Source: Adiantum capillus-veneris
Lineage: Eukaryota; Streptophyta; Polypodiopsida; Polypodiales; Pteridaceae
DNA: 60,000 bases
NCBI GenBank assembly: GCA_014529385.2
Contig: CM043945.1
Coordinates: forward strand, 139,531,241-139,591,240
Reading direction: 5' to 3'
The position numbers and the translations under genes are program-made. A model generated the notes under the pieces. The model worked only from the letters and a program-made list of their open reading frames with translations. It was not told the DNA's origin and did not search any database. Below, piece after piece: positions 31,066 to 43,090 of the stretch. How positions within the stretch are numbered: position 1 is the stretch's first letter; every line of letters starts with the position of its first letter.

Positions 31066-31795
31066 ACAATCGCGATCTTTGTACCTCTCCAGAATGTTGT
31101 GACTCTCTCGTAAGATTGGAGCACATAGAACACTGTGATAGGATATGTTCTTGATAGTTCCCTGTAGCTTCCCTTCAAGTTTCGTGTGAATCCGATATGA
31201 TGTGCATGGTAAACGGGCATGATGACTGTAAACGGGCAAATCATACGCACTAAAGCCAAGACTTATGGGATAGCCTTAAAACATCAGTGTTTACAAGCAT
31301 ACCAAATTTGGTCTAATTTCGGCATTGTACTACGATCACGATCGGTGTACCTCTGTGTCAGATTTTGACCAGATTTCATTTGTGAGATCCTCAAGTGTAT
31401 ACAAACATAAAAGTATACGGGACCAAGATCCATAAACCTCAAAATACCTGTCAAATCATTTGAATACAGATCCAAGTCAAAAACTACTAAACTGGCACAG
31501 AAATTGACTTTCAGTAGACCAAAACACATCAAAACTGGGAAGAAACCATGTAGGGGGTAGCCTGTGCATAGGACAAGCCTAGGTATCTCTCATATCCCAA
31601 AACAAACACCAAAATCAAGTCAAAATGACAGATTCAGGAAAACAGACAATTCCAACGAAGAACTGGTAAAAGCTTGACTTTTTGGAGTCTGGATACAAAA
31701 GTATCAGGTGGGTAGCTTTAAAATAGCCTAGTGAACAAGCTAGTGAATTTTCATCAAATTTGGGCATTGCACTATGATCAGGATCGTTGTACCTC
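31066..31795 (+). repeat. Palindromic GATC repeat array 2 (three units) in the leader before element F gag
   Basis: TACGATCACGATCGGTGTAC plus CTC at 31331-31353, with variants at 31066-31087 and 31773-31795. Each is followed by similar text (TGTGTCAGATTTTGACC, TGTGCCAGATTTGACTC). Same orientation and same core as arrays 1 and 3. The region 30931-32304 holds no gene. Confidence 0.7.
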
Positions 31796-32304
31796 TGTGC
31801 CAGATTTGACTCATTTTTGGCTTGATCATAGACCTAGACTATTTAAGATATCAGGAGTTGTCAAAACCCAAATTGGACATACTGTCAATAATTTGCAAGC
31901 AAAATTGTGTTGAAGTCATTGTGAAATTGTTGAATCTACTGACCGTTGGAATGATAGTGATCTCATAGCCATCAAGTGTATTCATTTGCAGAGACTGATC
32001 AAGTAACAATCCATGTAGTCGTGTGAGTTGGAAGATCACTCCATTTCCAGGTAAGAGGTTTGGATTCAATCAGTAAAATCCACTTTCTTCATGTTTTTGA
32101 GATCGGGAAAACAAATCAACAAACCAACACCGAAATTTAGCGGATCAAGAAAGTGTTTCATCAACGGAGGAGAGTGTAAACCAAGGTGTAGTATGACCGT
32201 TAGAGGCGATACTTGAAGAAAGTATTTCCGATACTTCTTCAGAGAGATCTTACGAGTATTTCACGAAAAACTTGGGACATTTAAACCTAAACGAAAGAGA
32301 AAAC

Positions 32305-33501
32305 ATGGCAACAGGACCATCAAATACTTCGGACACAATGAAGCTATTGTTCATCAAGTATCAGTATGACAACAAGCAAGGTGCCAAGATCTACAAAGAT
32401 GGTACGGACCGCTACTATGTGAAAATAGAAGATAGACCAAGTGAGTTCAAGGACTTAGGGCCTGTGAGGTATAGAGGAGATAGGTACCTAGATGAAGAAG
32501 GTATCATGTACTTGGTAGTCCTGAATCCTAACATTGTGGACGAGTGGGGATTGATGGGCACGAAAGCCAAAGTAGATGAGGAACCCTACGGAGAAAGCAC
32601 CCACAACAAGCTTCCCTAATGCTAGGTTAAGGCAAGAAAATGAAACTTTGAGAGTCAACACAGACAACGTCTACGTGGGGTTATACAAGTATGATAATGG
32701 AGAGGAAGATCTCTATTATAGATGTGACGAACCCTACGTCGATGAGTTGACAGAGTGGAAAAGACTTTATGTCTTCACCTACACAGAGGGATCGAAAACG
32801 AAAATCGTCACATACGACAAGTATGGAAGACGATAGGTAGAAATCGATAAAAAGGATTTTGAAGGATATACGTACTTTGGGGGACCACTCCACCATTATT
32901 ATGTCACTCCAAGCCTAGTGAGACCAGCACCTACAACTGTCGTGCCAGACCCGATGGCAACAGGTGGAGAGAGGACTCATGTAGCTGATTCTTTCAGTCA
33001 ACCTCAGTATTCCATGCCAAGCCCCATGGGGACATTATGTTCCAGAGAATCTATGGCTACGAATCGAGGTAGTGCGGTTCCTATCTCTGCACATACCGCA
33101 GTAGGTCCGACATTTGTAACCACACCATCACATTTGCCTCCTAGTAGTAGATTCGTGGCAAGGGAGCCACTGAGAGCAACCCACGATATCCATGATGTAC
33201 GAGAACGATTAAGTCGAGAAGCGAGAGCATTGAGATTGGTCAAAGGCCAGAGACGGATGAGGCCATCCCAGGTAGCGAAGTGCATGCCAAAGAAGTATAG
33301 CGGATCGGGGGATCCATATGCCCATGTGTCGCTCTTCAAGCAAGTCTTAAGAGAAAAGCAGATCATTGATTTCCATACTCAATATGAGGGATTCGGGCTG
33401 ACCTTGGAAGGGACGGCCTTAACGTGGTTTCAACCTTTGAACCCTGAAACTTGTCCGAATATTGAACATGTATTACTGGAGAATTCTCAAAACGGGGTAT
33501 A
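32305..33501 (+). pseudogene. Element F gag, N-terminal and capsid-like part
   Basis: It starts at ATG 32305 (MATGPSNTSDTMKLLFIKYQ). Two loosely similar Tyr/Asp-rich modules (FIKYQYDN... and VGLYKYDNG...) are separated by a frameshift near 32600 and end at TAG 32834. Then a Pro/Ser/Thr-rich stretch, and from about 33280 KKYSGSGDPYAHVSLFKQ and LTLEGTALTWFQPLNPE, a recognisable retrotransposon-gag domain. The frame is lost near 33500 and continues at 33502-33975. Confidence 0.75.
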
Positions 33502-34920
33502 AAGCATAATACTGTATCACAGATATATGCTTTTAAACAAAAGGAGAACGGAAAAGTGAAGGAAGCATCCTTGAGATTCAAGCAATACATTGAGAGGTGC
33601 CCAGGGAGAGAATTACCGTAGGACGAGAGACTGTCTATGCTCTTCATTGAAGGACTTAGAAACGAAACCTTGAAAAAGGACCTTCACTTGAAATCCTGTA
33701 GCACATTTGAACAGGTTACAAGGGAAGCATTATATCTTGTTGATAATTGCAAGGCATATGGGGAAGTGTCAGAGGATACTGATTCAGTAACCACTGGCTC
33801 TTCATCTATTAAGAGTGAACCCTCTACCAAGAAAGATGCTCAGGCTTCTTTTATGGCGACAGCTAACCAAATGATAGAGGAAGTAACGAAGAGAATGCAA
33901 CAACATATGAGATCAAATCCTGTGTTGAGACAGTCTCAGATGAGGAAATGTGACATATGTGGGGGGATCACCTGACGCTGTGGTGCACACAACAACCGAA
34001 AGCACCAATTGCGAATGAACGAGTACTGAAATGGTGCGCCATAGAGAAAAAATGGACAAACCATGGCATGGATGAGAGTTTTTACAACAAAAACTATGTG
34101 AGGGAAAGGCCGTATGGACCTCCAGCACGACCACCCCAGCCACCTCCTCCAAGATATCAAGTTAGGCCAAATGTGAATATGGTAGCAGGAGCAGACAGAC
34201 CTCAACCTGTGTTGGGTCAAAAACCTCCATTACCACAGGAAAATAGGGCCATGATTAGGTATGCTCAACCTTACGAAGGAACAAATAATACACCTCAAAT
34301 TTCTTATTACGAGGAACCAAAATGAACCTTACGTAACTGAACCTAAATCATAGATGTATGCAGACGAAGCCTATCAACCATGGGAAAATAACGAGGGTAT
34401 GGCACCACCAATGTATGTAGCACAACCTTCGAGGGATCAATATTTGGTGGATGAAAGAACGCTAATGCTCATTGCGAACCAGAACTACAAACCAAGAGGA
34501 TATCCTAATAGGGCGTGACAACCTATGGGACCACCTCCTCAAAATCAACCACCAATTGGACCGTGCTATAATTGTGGAAGTTCAGATCATTGGGAGCGTA
34601 GTTGTCCTTTCAAGGGCAAAAGAGTGAAAATTTTTGGGTTTTGTGATGGGTGTGGTGTGAATCACATACTGGGAGATTGCCCAAGGAATCCGGACAACAA
34701 GGGAAAAGCAGTTATGAATATTCTGGGGGTGTTACCAAGTGCAAGCAGTGGATCAAAAACCAAACCCATCATCCAGATCAATGCGGTAACCAAAGCCCAA
34801 GCCAAGGACTTAAAGAAAAACAAGACATTGGAAGAAAAGGTCGAGTTGCCAATACCCACAGAAAACGAGAGGTTATCTGTGAAAACACAATGGAAATCTT
34901 GGAAGGCAAAACGAAACTAA
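33502..34920 (+). pseudogene. Element F gag, C-terminal part with three zinc knuckles
   Basis: 33637-33975 continues the gag domain (FIEGLRNETLKKDL). Knuckle 1 at 33949-33986 is CDICGG-DHLTLWC, broken by an extra base in a G run. A Pro-rich stretch follows. 34525-34920 carries knuckle 2, CYNCGSSDHWERSC, and knuckle 3, CDGCGVNHILGDC. Two (1 and 3) have the shorter CX2CX3HX4C spacing. A Lys/Glu-rich tail follows. Confidence 0.78.
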
Positions 34921-35150
34921 ATAAAAACAAGAACGATAAAAACCCAAATCGCCATACAAAATGAATTACATGAAACGAAAGAGCAGCTGAAACAAGAGAG
35001 AGATAGTAAAACTGCTGAGGACAACAACAAGCCGCGAAAAGCATCCTCAGGGGGATCAGACTTGGTCGAGAAAGTGCTAGAGCCTTTAGATGCTCTATTA
35101 CAAGCGTATGAGTAAGGCTAAAAACAAACCAAACCGTAGAGTATAGATGG

Positions 35151-35900
35151 TTGACTTATCCTCAACCAGAAGTGGAAACGAAGCGTTTGGAAATGTATAA
35201 ACACCTCATTGAAACAGCCCAAGCATTGATGGAACCTAATGCGATTAGAACCCCAGAACCAAAAGTGCTGATTCACAAAGAGCGAGAAAAACTAAAGATC
35301 AATGAATCAGAACATGTAAACGGACCCAGGCCTGAAGCGATATTGTCATTGGATCACCCAGTGGTGCCGAACACCATTGATGATACAAAGTCAATGACTG
35401 TAATGCAAATTCCAGAAGTGGAAGAACCATGGCCACAACACTTATGGGAAACCATTAGAAATAGAAAGAACGAAAGTGCGACGTTACAGTCTGCACCAAT
35501 TTTTGAGATTAACATGGACAACGAATTTTATCCAGGAGATATACAATCGCTGTATGGAGATGCAGGAATGGAGATTTCGATGGAAAGCAAATCCCAATCC
35601 CTAAAAACCATTCCTTCATTTATAGATGAACACGAGGCACAATCAGAGATAAGATTAGTTCCATCCCAGATAAAATCTATTTTACAAATGATTGACTCAA
35701 AAAGTCTTCAGGAGATGCTGTCGACACCTGTAACATGCAATCACACTATCAGAACTCTTGAGAGTCAGACCACACTTATGGGAAGACATGGGGAAACATC
35801 TAGAGAACAAAGGAATAAAGATTCCTCTTTAGACAAATCCTACGGTAGAAGAAAAAAAACGGGAAGGTCAACCCAAAGCCCAACCTGTGCCCATAAATAA
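35151..35900 (+). CDS. Element F ORF between nucleocapsid and protease, unknown
   Basis: 249 codons without a stop: acidic and polar, MYKHLIETAQALMEP, PWPQHLWETIRNRK, SLKTIPSFIDEHEAQSEIRL, basic C-terminus. Probably the C-terminal extension of Gag or the N-terminal part of Pol. It overlaps the protease frame by 14 bases in a different frame. No domain recognised. Lack of stops over 750 bases in an otherwise damaged element is notable. Confidence 0.5.
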   Translation: MTYPQPEVETKRLEMYKHLIETAQALMEPNAIRTPEPKVLIHKEREKLKINESEHVNGPRPEAILSLDHPVVPNTIDDTKSMTVMQIPEVEEPWPQHLWETIRNRKNESATLQSAPIFEINMDNEFYPGDIQSLYGDAGMEISMESKSQSLKTIPSFIDEHEAQSEIRLVPSQIKSILQMIDSKSLQEMLSTPVTCNHTIRTLESQTTLMGRHGETSREQRNKDSSLDKSYGRRKKTGRSTQSPTCAHK

Positions 35901-36267
35901 GGTCGGAGATTACTGTGAAGGCAAGGAAGGTAATACAATCTTACTTGTCGAATATCTGGATATAAAGATGATAGCTATCGTAGACAGTGGAGCGGGAGTT
36001 GCGATTGCTACAAAGCAAATCTGGGAGAAATGGGATCGTCCAGCTCTCAGGAAGACGAGAATGAAACTGCAACTCGCAGATGGGTATGTAGAGAGACCAT
36101 TTGGAATCCTGGACCAAATAGTTGTAACTTTGTGTGGAATTAACTATGAGCACACCTTTGTCATGGTAGATTTCGGAAAAACGAACAACTTTGACATTAT
36201 TTTGGGGCAACCTTTTATGCATCAACTCAAAATATACAAGATTGGGGGTACGATCAAATTTACCTGA
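35887..36267 (+). CDS. Element F protease 1 (retropepsin-like, upstream of RT)
   Basis: 126 codons. AIVDSGAGVAIATKQIWEKW contains the D-S-G-A active-site triad, then LQLADGYVERPFGIL and FDIILGQPFMHQLKIY, the hydrophobic-LG motif near the C-terminus. Length and order fit a single-chain retropepsin monomer that works as a dimer to cut the polyprotein. Ends in TGA; RT lies about 1.2 kb downstream, with an extra ORF between. Confidence 0.85.
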   Translation: MPINKVGDYCEGKEGNTILLVEYLDIKMIAIVDSGAGVAIATKQIWEKWDRPALRKTRMKLQLADGYVERPFGILDQIVVTLCGINYEHTFVMVDFGKTNNFDIILGQPFMHQLKIYKIGGTIKFT

Positions 36268-36296
36268 CGCATGAGGAGCTAATAACGAAGATCAAC

Positions 36297-37106
36297 ATGA
36301 AGTATTGCAGCTATAGAGTCGTTGCAAAAACACCAGTGCAAGAATTTGATTCAACCACCGTGATTGGAAAAGAAATACCTGCGTGGTTACAAATGAAAAC
36401 ACATGTCTGGATGTGTGGAGCATCTAATTGTGGAGACTTAATCAAAGAGGAATGTGTGTTGGAAAGGTCCGTAGAAGACGAGGCTTATCTCTCAGAACCT
36501 TTCCCTAAACATTTATTTGAGCCATTTGGGTGGACTCATATATTGTCAACCTTGGACGTATGCGTTAACGAATGCACGCCTATAAAATTTTGTGACAATA
36601 AGGGATACGACATAGTAACGCTTCAAATGACTAGCGTCATCCTTGAGTCAGGATCAGAGAGGGAAGAACAAGAAGAACCACTATGTGAGACTGAGTGTAA
36701 AAGAATAGTTGATGAGATATCTGAAGTGGGCGATAGGAATCGAACAGAGGAGGAATTCATGGATTCACTAAGCGATGACCTTCCATCACTGGGTGATGAA
36801 ATCCAAATGATAGATGCTGATAACGAAAGATCAAGTGGATTGGAGACGAATAGGAAGTATAAGTCGAGGCCATACAGGTTTTACAAGTTTCCTAACCAAA
36901 AACCTAGTCGACAAGAGCGGTATAGATCAAAGAGAACAAGGAAATCAAGAGAGAATAATCATAAACTCATGGCTCTCGTTATTGACAAAACGGGATATCT
37001 AAGGCTTGTAAAAGTTGATGATTGTGTCAAAGACAAGGTCACTGTCCGCTTATCAAAACTAAACCATGGAAAAACAACAAGAAGAAAAAGCGCGAAAAGC
37101 AAATGA
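36297..37106 (+). CDS. Element F 269-codon ORF between protease 1 and RT, unknown
   Basis: Open from MKYCSYRVVAKTPVQEF to RRKSAKSK. The N-terminal half has several Cys (MCGASNCGD, DVCVNECTPIKFCDN), the middle is acidic, and the C-terminal third is strongly basic (RYRSKRTRKSRENN) and ends in a Lys/Arg tail. It replaces the usual short PR-RT linker. No known family recognised. It could be a pol spacer or an independently acquired protein. Confidence 0.5.
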   Translation: MKYCSYRVVAKTPVQEFDSTTVIGKEIPAWLQMKTHVWMCGASNCGDLIKEECVLERSVEDEAYLSEPFPKHLFEPFGWTHILSTLDVCVNECTPIKFCDNKGYDIVTLQMTSVILESGSEREEQEEPLCETECKRIVDEISEVGDRNRTEEEFMDSLSDDLPSLGDEIQMIDADNERSSGLETNRKYKSRPYRFYKFPNQKPSRQERYRSKRTRKSRENNHKLMALVIDKTGYLRLVKVDDCVKDKVTVRLSKLNHGKTTRRKSAKSK

Positions 37107-37142
37107 CTGAGACACATAAGGAGGGGGAAACAAGGTCTTTGA

Positions 37143-38368
37143 ATGACCAAAACAGAGAGGAAAACAGAGTACAATAAGCTCAAACAAACCCTCAAAGACA
37201 TATGGACAACTACAATGGAAACAGATGAGGACACAAATTATGACAAGATGGATGTGTCGTCCCACTATAAGAAGTATACCATACAAGATAGAAAAATCAT
37301 AGTGCAACAACCGATGAGAGAATTGAGGGAACCTGGTACATCATACGACGGTCCTGAAAAGGCCAAACAAATAGATCTAGAAGAGCCAGGAGAAGATCCA
37401 AAACCTACATATATTGCCATGGATCTTACTGAAAAATAGGAAAAGCTTTTGATAGATACTCTAAAAGAGTATAGAGATGTGTTTGCATGGTCATACAAAG
37501 ATCTTAAGGGGGTGGATCCAAGTATCTGTCAACACACAATACCCCTTCAGAATGACGCTAAACCAAGCAGACAACGTCCTTTTACTTACAATGAGACGTT
37601 TGCAAGGAAGATCAAGGAGGAGATAGATAAGCTGAAAGAGGTAGAGTTTATTTATGAAATTGAGCACACTGACTGGGTTTCACCGATTGTGGTGGTCCCG
37701 AAGAAAAATGGAAAGTTGAGAGTGTCTGTCAATCTCAAGAAAGTAAACGCTGCTACAATTTAGGACAACTATCCCCTCCCCATTACTGATCATGTAATAG
37801 AAAGAGTGGCAAGAAAAGAAGCTTACAGTTTCTTAGATGGCTTCTCAGGCTACAACCAACTCGCAATAAAGCTAGAGGTTCAACACAAGACTTCTTTTGC
37901 AACTAAATGGGGCATTTTTGCATTCAGGGTAATGGCTTTTGCCTTAACGAATGCACCAGCCACATTTCCGAGGCTGATAGGGCATGCTTTTAGACAATAT
38001 CTAAGATAGCTCTTAGAAATTTACATGGATGACTTGTGCGTTCACTCTCTTGTAAGATTGGAGCACATAGAGCACTTAACCAAAGTGTTCAAAAAATGCA
38101 GACTGATTTGCTCAAATCCGGAGAAATGTGTCTTCATGGTAAGACAAGGCAAAATATTGAGACATATAGTGTCCAAAAATGGTATTTCGATAGACATGGA
38201 GAAGATCAGTGTAATTGTTGATCTACCACAATCAGTAAAGGTAAAGGAGGTACAGGCATTTATGGGTCATTGTGGATATTATCGCAGATTTATCTACTCA
38301 TACGCTATAATTGCAAAACCACTATACACGTTGATAACTAAATTTGAGTGGACAGATGAGTGCGAGAA
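37143..38368 (+). pseudogene. Element F reverse transcriptase
   Basis: YRDVFAWSYKDLKGVDPSIC, WVSPIVVVPKKNGKLRVSVN, then a TAG, YPLPITDHVIERVA, YSFLDGFSGYNQLAIK, MAFALTNAPATF, another TAG, IYMDDLCVHSL (YMDD active site), LRHIVSKNGISID, VQAFMGHCGYYRRF. Two in-frame stops but all motifs readable. The frame continues as WTDECE at 38350 and is then cut by element I; it resumes at 43265 with KAFQTLK. Confidence 0.9.
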
Positions 38369-38542
38369 TGTAAGACCTAGGGTAACTGAACCTGGGATCC
38401 TCCTCCCTACCGCCCCTTATATAGGCTAGCTCCTAGCACTTGCCCTAAGCGGATCCCCAGTCCGCACTTGACCAGCCGGCCCTTGGCCTAGGTCCCTTAC
38501 CCCCTAGGTTGGGCCTTGCCCCGTAGGACCCTTGTCCTGACA
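38369..38542 (-). repeat. Element I 3' LTR
   Basis: TGTAAGACCTAGGG ... TGTCCTGACA on the plus strand, followed by the polypyrimidine complement of the PPT (TTACTCCCCCCTTAA). TATATAAG on the minus strand. Confidence 0.92.
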
Positions 38543-38960
38543 TTACTCCCCCCTTAAGGAAGAGTTTTCGTCCTCAAAAACACAAGTAGTAATATCTTCT
38601 TAAGAATAATGATGTTCTCTTTATTGACGTCCCATAAATGAGCCAGTTGTCTGTATGACCGATAATTGGTGCAGTGAGGGTGACCGACAAAGTATAGTAG
38701 AGTGTGTCCTTATGGCAGACTTTTGAACATATTGGAACACATAGAACTACAGGTTCTTCCCTAATCAAGGTTACTTGCCAACATACTTTGTCAGCACACC
38801 TGGTAAGTTCTTGACGTATGGAAGTATTGACACAATCTCCAACGCCACCACAAGAGGTGTTTGAAGTCGAAAATCGTACTTAAGAAAATTCTAGAATAGG
38901 GAGAAAATCATCTTTTCATAAATATGTTGTGTTAACGTATGCTCTTAGCAGATCCTTTAG

Positions 38961-39068
38961 CACAAGATTACTCTTTGTAATCTGCCTATCCCCTTGGATG
39001 ACTGACAGTACTGACACAAGATTACTCTTTGTAATATTCCTATCCCCTTAAATGACTGACAGTACTGA
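38961..39068. repeat. 54 bp tandem duplication inside element I
   Basis: CACAAGATTACTCTTTGTAA begins at 38961 and at 39015; both units end in GACTGACAGTACTGA with a few changes. Confidence 0.88.
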
Positions 39069-42000
39069 GGTGTGTTTTCCTCACGGTTTACAGGCAGTCA
39101 TCCCAGATGACTGGTAAACGGGGAATCACAGTAGTGTATAACCATCGTGGTTAACTTGAAAAAATCTAAAAACGCCCAAACTGAGCCATGATCTCTATTG
39201 GTGATTAGTAGACCCAAAAGTAATCTCATAGAGATAGTGCACATAGAGTGCAAAATGCTTCATAAGCAACAACCTGAGGAATATGCATGCCGTTCCAAAT
39301 CAGCATTTGCTAAACACTGGGGCCCATAACACCTAGTGTGCATGCATTTAGCAAAAACTAACCCAAACATGTGTATGCATAATGGTCCTTGCCAATATTG
39401 ATGGAAAATGTGATGCGCCTAGCACACATTGAAAGTAATGTAAATAGTTCTAAAAAGAAACTAAATACTTTTAGTTGCAATCTTTTGCAAACCTTACTGA
39501 AACGTGTGAGTCACAATAGAAGGTGAAACATGGATCACTTCTAGGTACAGACAATGAAACTTTTCTATGTATAAACAACCATTTGTGATGTTGTTTAACA
39601 ATACTTGAACCTTAACAAGTCATTCTGAGTATCCGAAAATTTCTGGCCACGAAATTGCTCCTGATACATCGTGCTAAAAAATGTTCTAGAAAACAGATGT
39701 GACCACCACGTAGGGACTTTGTCGTGTCACATAATTGAAATAATGGCTCCAGTGTCAATCAAGAGACTCATATTCTCCACATGTGTAATATGTCTCATGT
39801 AAGGATGTGTAAAAATGAACATCCTTCAAGTACAAGATGTACTTGTGTGTGGAGGTAACTGCAAACACTCTACAACGTGAGTGAGAGGGACACTCATTCA
39901 TTGCTCCACATTGGCTAAACCGAACTCCTTGAGTTCCTAGACCATGTTGTATCCCATGTGACAACATGTGCCAGATTGAACCTTACAAGTAGGTTCCTAA
40001 CAGTATAAGGCAGAAAAATAGATTGGACACTGCGTCCAAAATACTTTGTGCCGACATGCCCCTGGCATGTCTCTGTAACCTTCGAGCGTACTTATTCGTC
40101 TTGAAAAACCAAGAAAAGCATACTAAAACTGGAATAACACCAAATCAATAGATGCGTACCTGGAAATTTGAACGCAATGTTCACTTACCCGTATTCAAAT
40201 GGAGAGGAGCACGTCCCCTACCGAAAAAAAACAAACATCATTGCATTGGGAACCTGGGGTGTTGCCCTTGAAAACCATTCCCTTGGATTTAGAATCTACG
40301 TAGTCAAACCCCTTGGTAAGACGCCTTGTAGAAACTGCTCAACTAGCAGATAACGGTAACAAACATAGTCAACCATGTATAGAATTATTGGAAACAACTT
40401 GAAAAGTGTGTTCGGTCACTACCGCGTGGTAGATTGCGGAAGGCTTTCCTTGAAAGTAGAACTGAGAGAGATCAACTGTGCATATCAAACTATGATCCAT
40501 AATGCTACATCACCCACCGGGTCTTACCCCAAAACACTACGTCCATAGACACTCCATAGTGCTATAGAGAGCAGGAGATCCTCCAAAATGACAAGACTCT
40601 TTCTCGTCCATTAACGCCAAGATGTTCGGTGTGTGATCCACTGGCAAATATGTTCGATCCTAAGAACAATAACCAAAGGAGTGGCAGTAGCTGGATCTTA
40701 CCCAATATCTGCCAATGGCTCTTAGCGAGTGTGTGTGGCTCATAGCCTTTATGGAAAGTAGTGTTCAATCGACGAACGAGGAAGACTAATGTAGAGGGTG
40801 TCTTGCCCAATTTCTACGTGAGAGTTAGTGAACCTTGGCTCATGCTGACTCCCAAACAAAATATGTTTCAAAAACTGTTGAGAAATTTTTCATTATTCAT
40901 GGAGAGAAATAAGAAAGAGATAGAGAAGATGTTGTACCCAATCCGTGTCCTATGCCAAACTTGCAGCTTATCCGATAAGCATGCAACAAGCTACCTGTAT
41001 ACCACTCTCACGAAGAGAGGGACTATAAAATTGCCAAAGCACTTTGCTTTGCACAATGGCAGTAATTGCCCAGTAAAGTGTAAACAGGGAAGAGAAAAAA
41101 AACAAGAAAACTTAAACTTGGCTAACCTGGTCGTTGTTGTTGCAACCAGTTGTCATGAAAGTTGGGAGGAAAACTCATTCTAGAACAGCCCATATCCATA
41201 TCTGCACAGACGTCGTCGTATGTCCTATACACCCGTCTCGTACATAATGAAAGAACCTGCAGGAGGAAATAACCTGCAAACACATTGCCTATCTCTTCCT
41301 AATTTTGTATGGTCATACCATATGCCAAATGTGACGAGCTTCAATGCAAGATGTAGAAATTGAAGCCTTGCTTCAGGGAACTCGGTCTGGCCTCATTGCA
41401 AACAAATGCTATTGACGACAGATGTCATAGCAAAGAGAGTTGACGGTGTAGAATTGTAAATGTAAGTGAAAATGAGTAGAACACGCAGAAGTTACGCAGC
41501 TCAGACCGGCCTGGTTCTATGAATGATTGCCGTGATCATCCACTCCATTGCATACGAGAGTTTATCAAGTACATGCTCAATAACTACTCTACCTCATGCT
41601 ATCAAAGGCCTTGCCGAAAGACATAATATTGAGAATCATAACATTGCTCTATGCTCATCTACAGCTGAGCTAGCAAATGTCAGCTATTATCAAATACTGC
41701 TTGATCAAAGCAACAATTTAACATATCGATTAACTGCCCTTGGCAGGGGAAATTATGGTTTTAGCTCCTAGCTATGGAATTGTCTTGTCTTTTACAATCT
41801 ATAGATGCTTGGGTGGGATCATACCCCCAATACATATTGAGAGTGGCGGACGGAGCCATGCTCCTTGGGTAAAACATGATTGATGTACCCCTTTCAAAAT
41901 CGACCTTGTTGACATGGCCTATTTTACTTGTACGCCTAGGAAACCTTGCCTTGTTGGAACCCATAAAATTCCTGGTAGAGGGTAGTGTTGTTGGAGACCT

Positions 42001-42299
42001 GCTCCGTAGTCCGAGTTGTGGAACGACCAACTAAATCGGACGGAATGAACTTACTATGGTAGTCACTTAGGTACCATGGCCAAGATAATTACTGGTTCCT
42101 TCAATAACATCATATGCACAAATCTATGAAAAGACAAGAAGGTAAAACTCGCACTTTGTAATCCATCCGTATGCGGATGCATTGTGAAGTATCTCCCAGA
42201 TACAAACATCCTTCGACATGTACCGATTTCCGCCCAAAAATCATTGAAGCCATGAACTCAATTCCCGCATCTTTTATCTGCCATGGAAACCCATGGATG
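39069..42299. other. Interior of element I, no recognised gene
   Basis: Open frames are short on both strands; none shows RT, integrase, protease or Gag motifs. The longest (40761-41183, plus) has no known domain. Confidence 0.6.
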
Positions 42300-42954
42300 A
42301 GTGGCAATTGTGCTCCTGCGGCTTGTGTTCAAGCCCACCATGGAAAAATCCTGCACCTGGGATGGCCTGCAGAGCCGGTGATGGTGGCCGTTGGTGACAT
42401 GCACAAGAGGCGCCTGCATAGCGTGGGCTACCGCCCTTAGTAAGAGTGGGTGCCCAAAATAGGGTGCCCCAAAGACCCTAGTTTTTTTTTTTAAATAAAT
42501 TAATTAAAAAGACAACGTGAGCTTCCTTGGCTATGGCGGAGGCGACTACGCGCAGGAGAAAACACCATGCCCTCGGCGTGCGTTGCTCGACTTAGTGCGC
42601 TCCTGAAACTCATTTTGCTCCTCACCCTGGTGTGCATCTATCGCGCTGTCTCCTCGCTGATTTGCCGAGGACGAATAAATTTCCCTCCCGACACAGGGGT
42701 CGTTTTCCCCGCGGCTATCAAGGCTCCTCCCGATCTCTGTGTATCGAAGAGGCCATGCCCGCGACCGTAGACTCTCCTCCCTTACGAGGGGATTTTCCAG
42801 TCATAGTGCTCTAACTAAATAAGGGTTTGTCCCTATGCCTTGCTCACTCAGATCCCTTCTCCTCGCACCAAGAAGCCATGCCCAATAAGGGTTTGTCCCT
42901 GCGCCCTGCTGACTGAGATCCCTTCTCCTCGAACCAAGAAGCCATGCCCGCCAT

Positions 42955-42956
<2 letters not shown>
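42300..42956. other. GC-rich block in element I, possible captured foreign segment
   Basis: Clearly higher GC than the rest of the element. It contains a 66 bp tandem duplication (42818-42883, 42884-42949) starting AATAAGGGTTTGTCCCT. Nearest the PBS, so it is the 5' part of the element's transcript. No domain recognised in any frame. Confidence 0.4.

Positions 42957-43032
<76 letters not shown>
42957..43032. repeat. (GA)38 microsatellite in element I
   Basis: Pure GA run of about 76 bases. It produces artificial Ser-Leu and Arg-Glu open frames on the two strands. Confidence 0.98.
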
Positions 43033-43034
<2 letters not shown>

Positions 43035-43090
43035 ATGCAACCTTCCTCCCCCCTCCTCCATGGCTCCTCCTCCCCTAGATCTGATACCAA

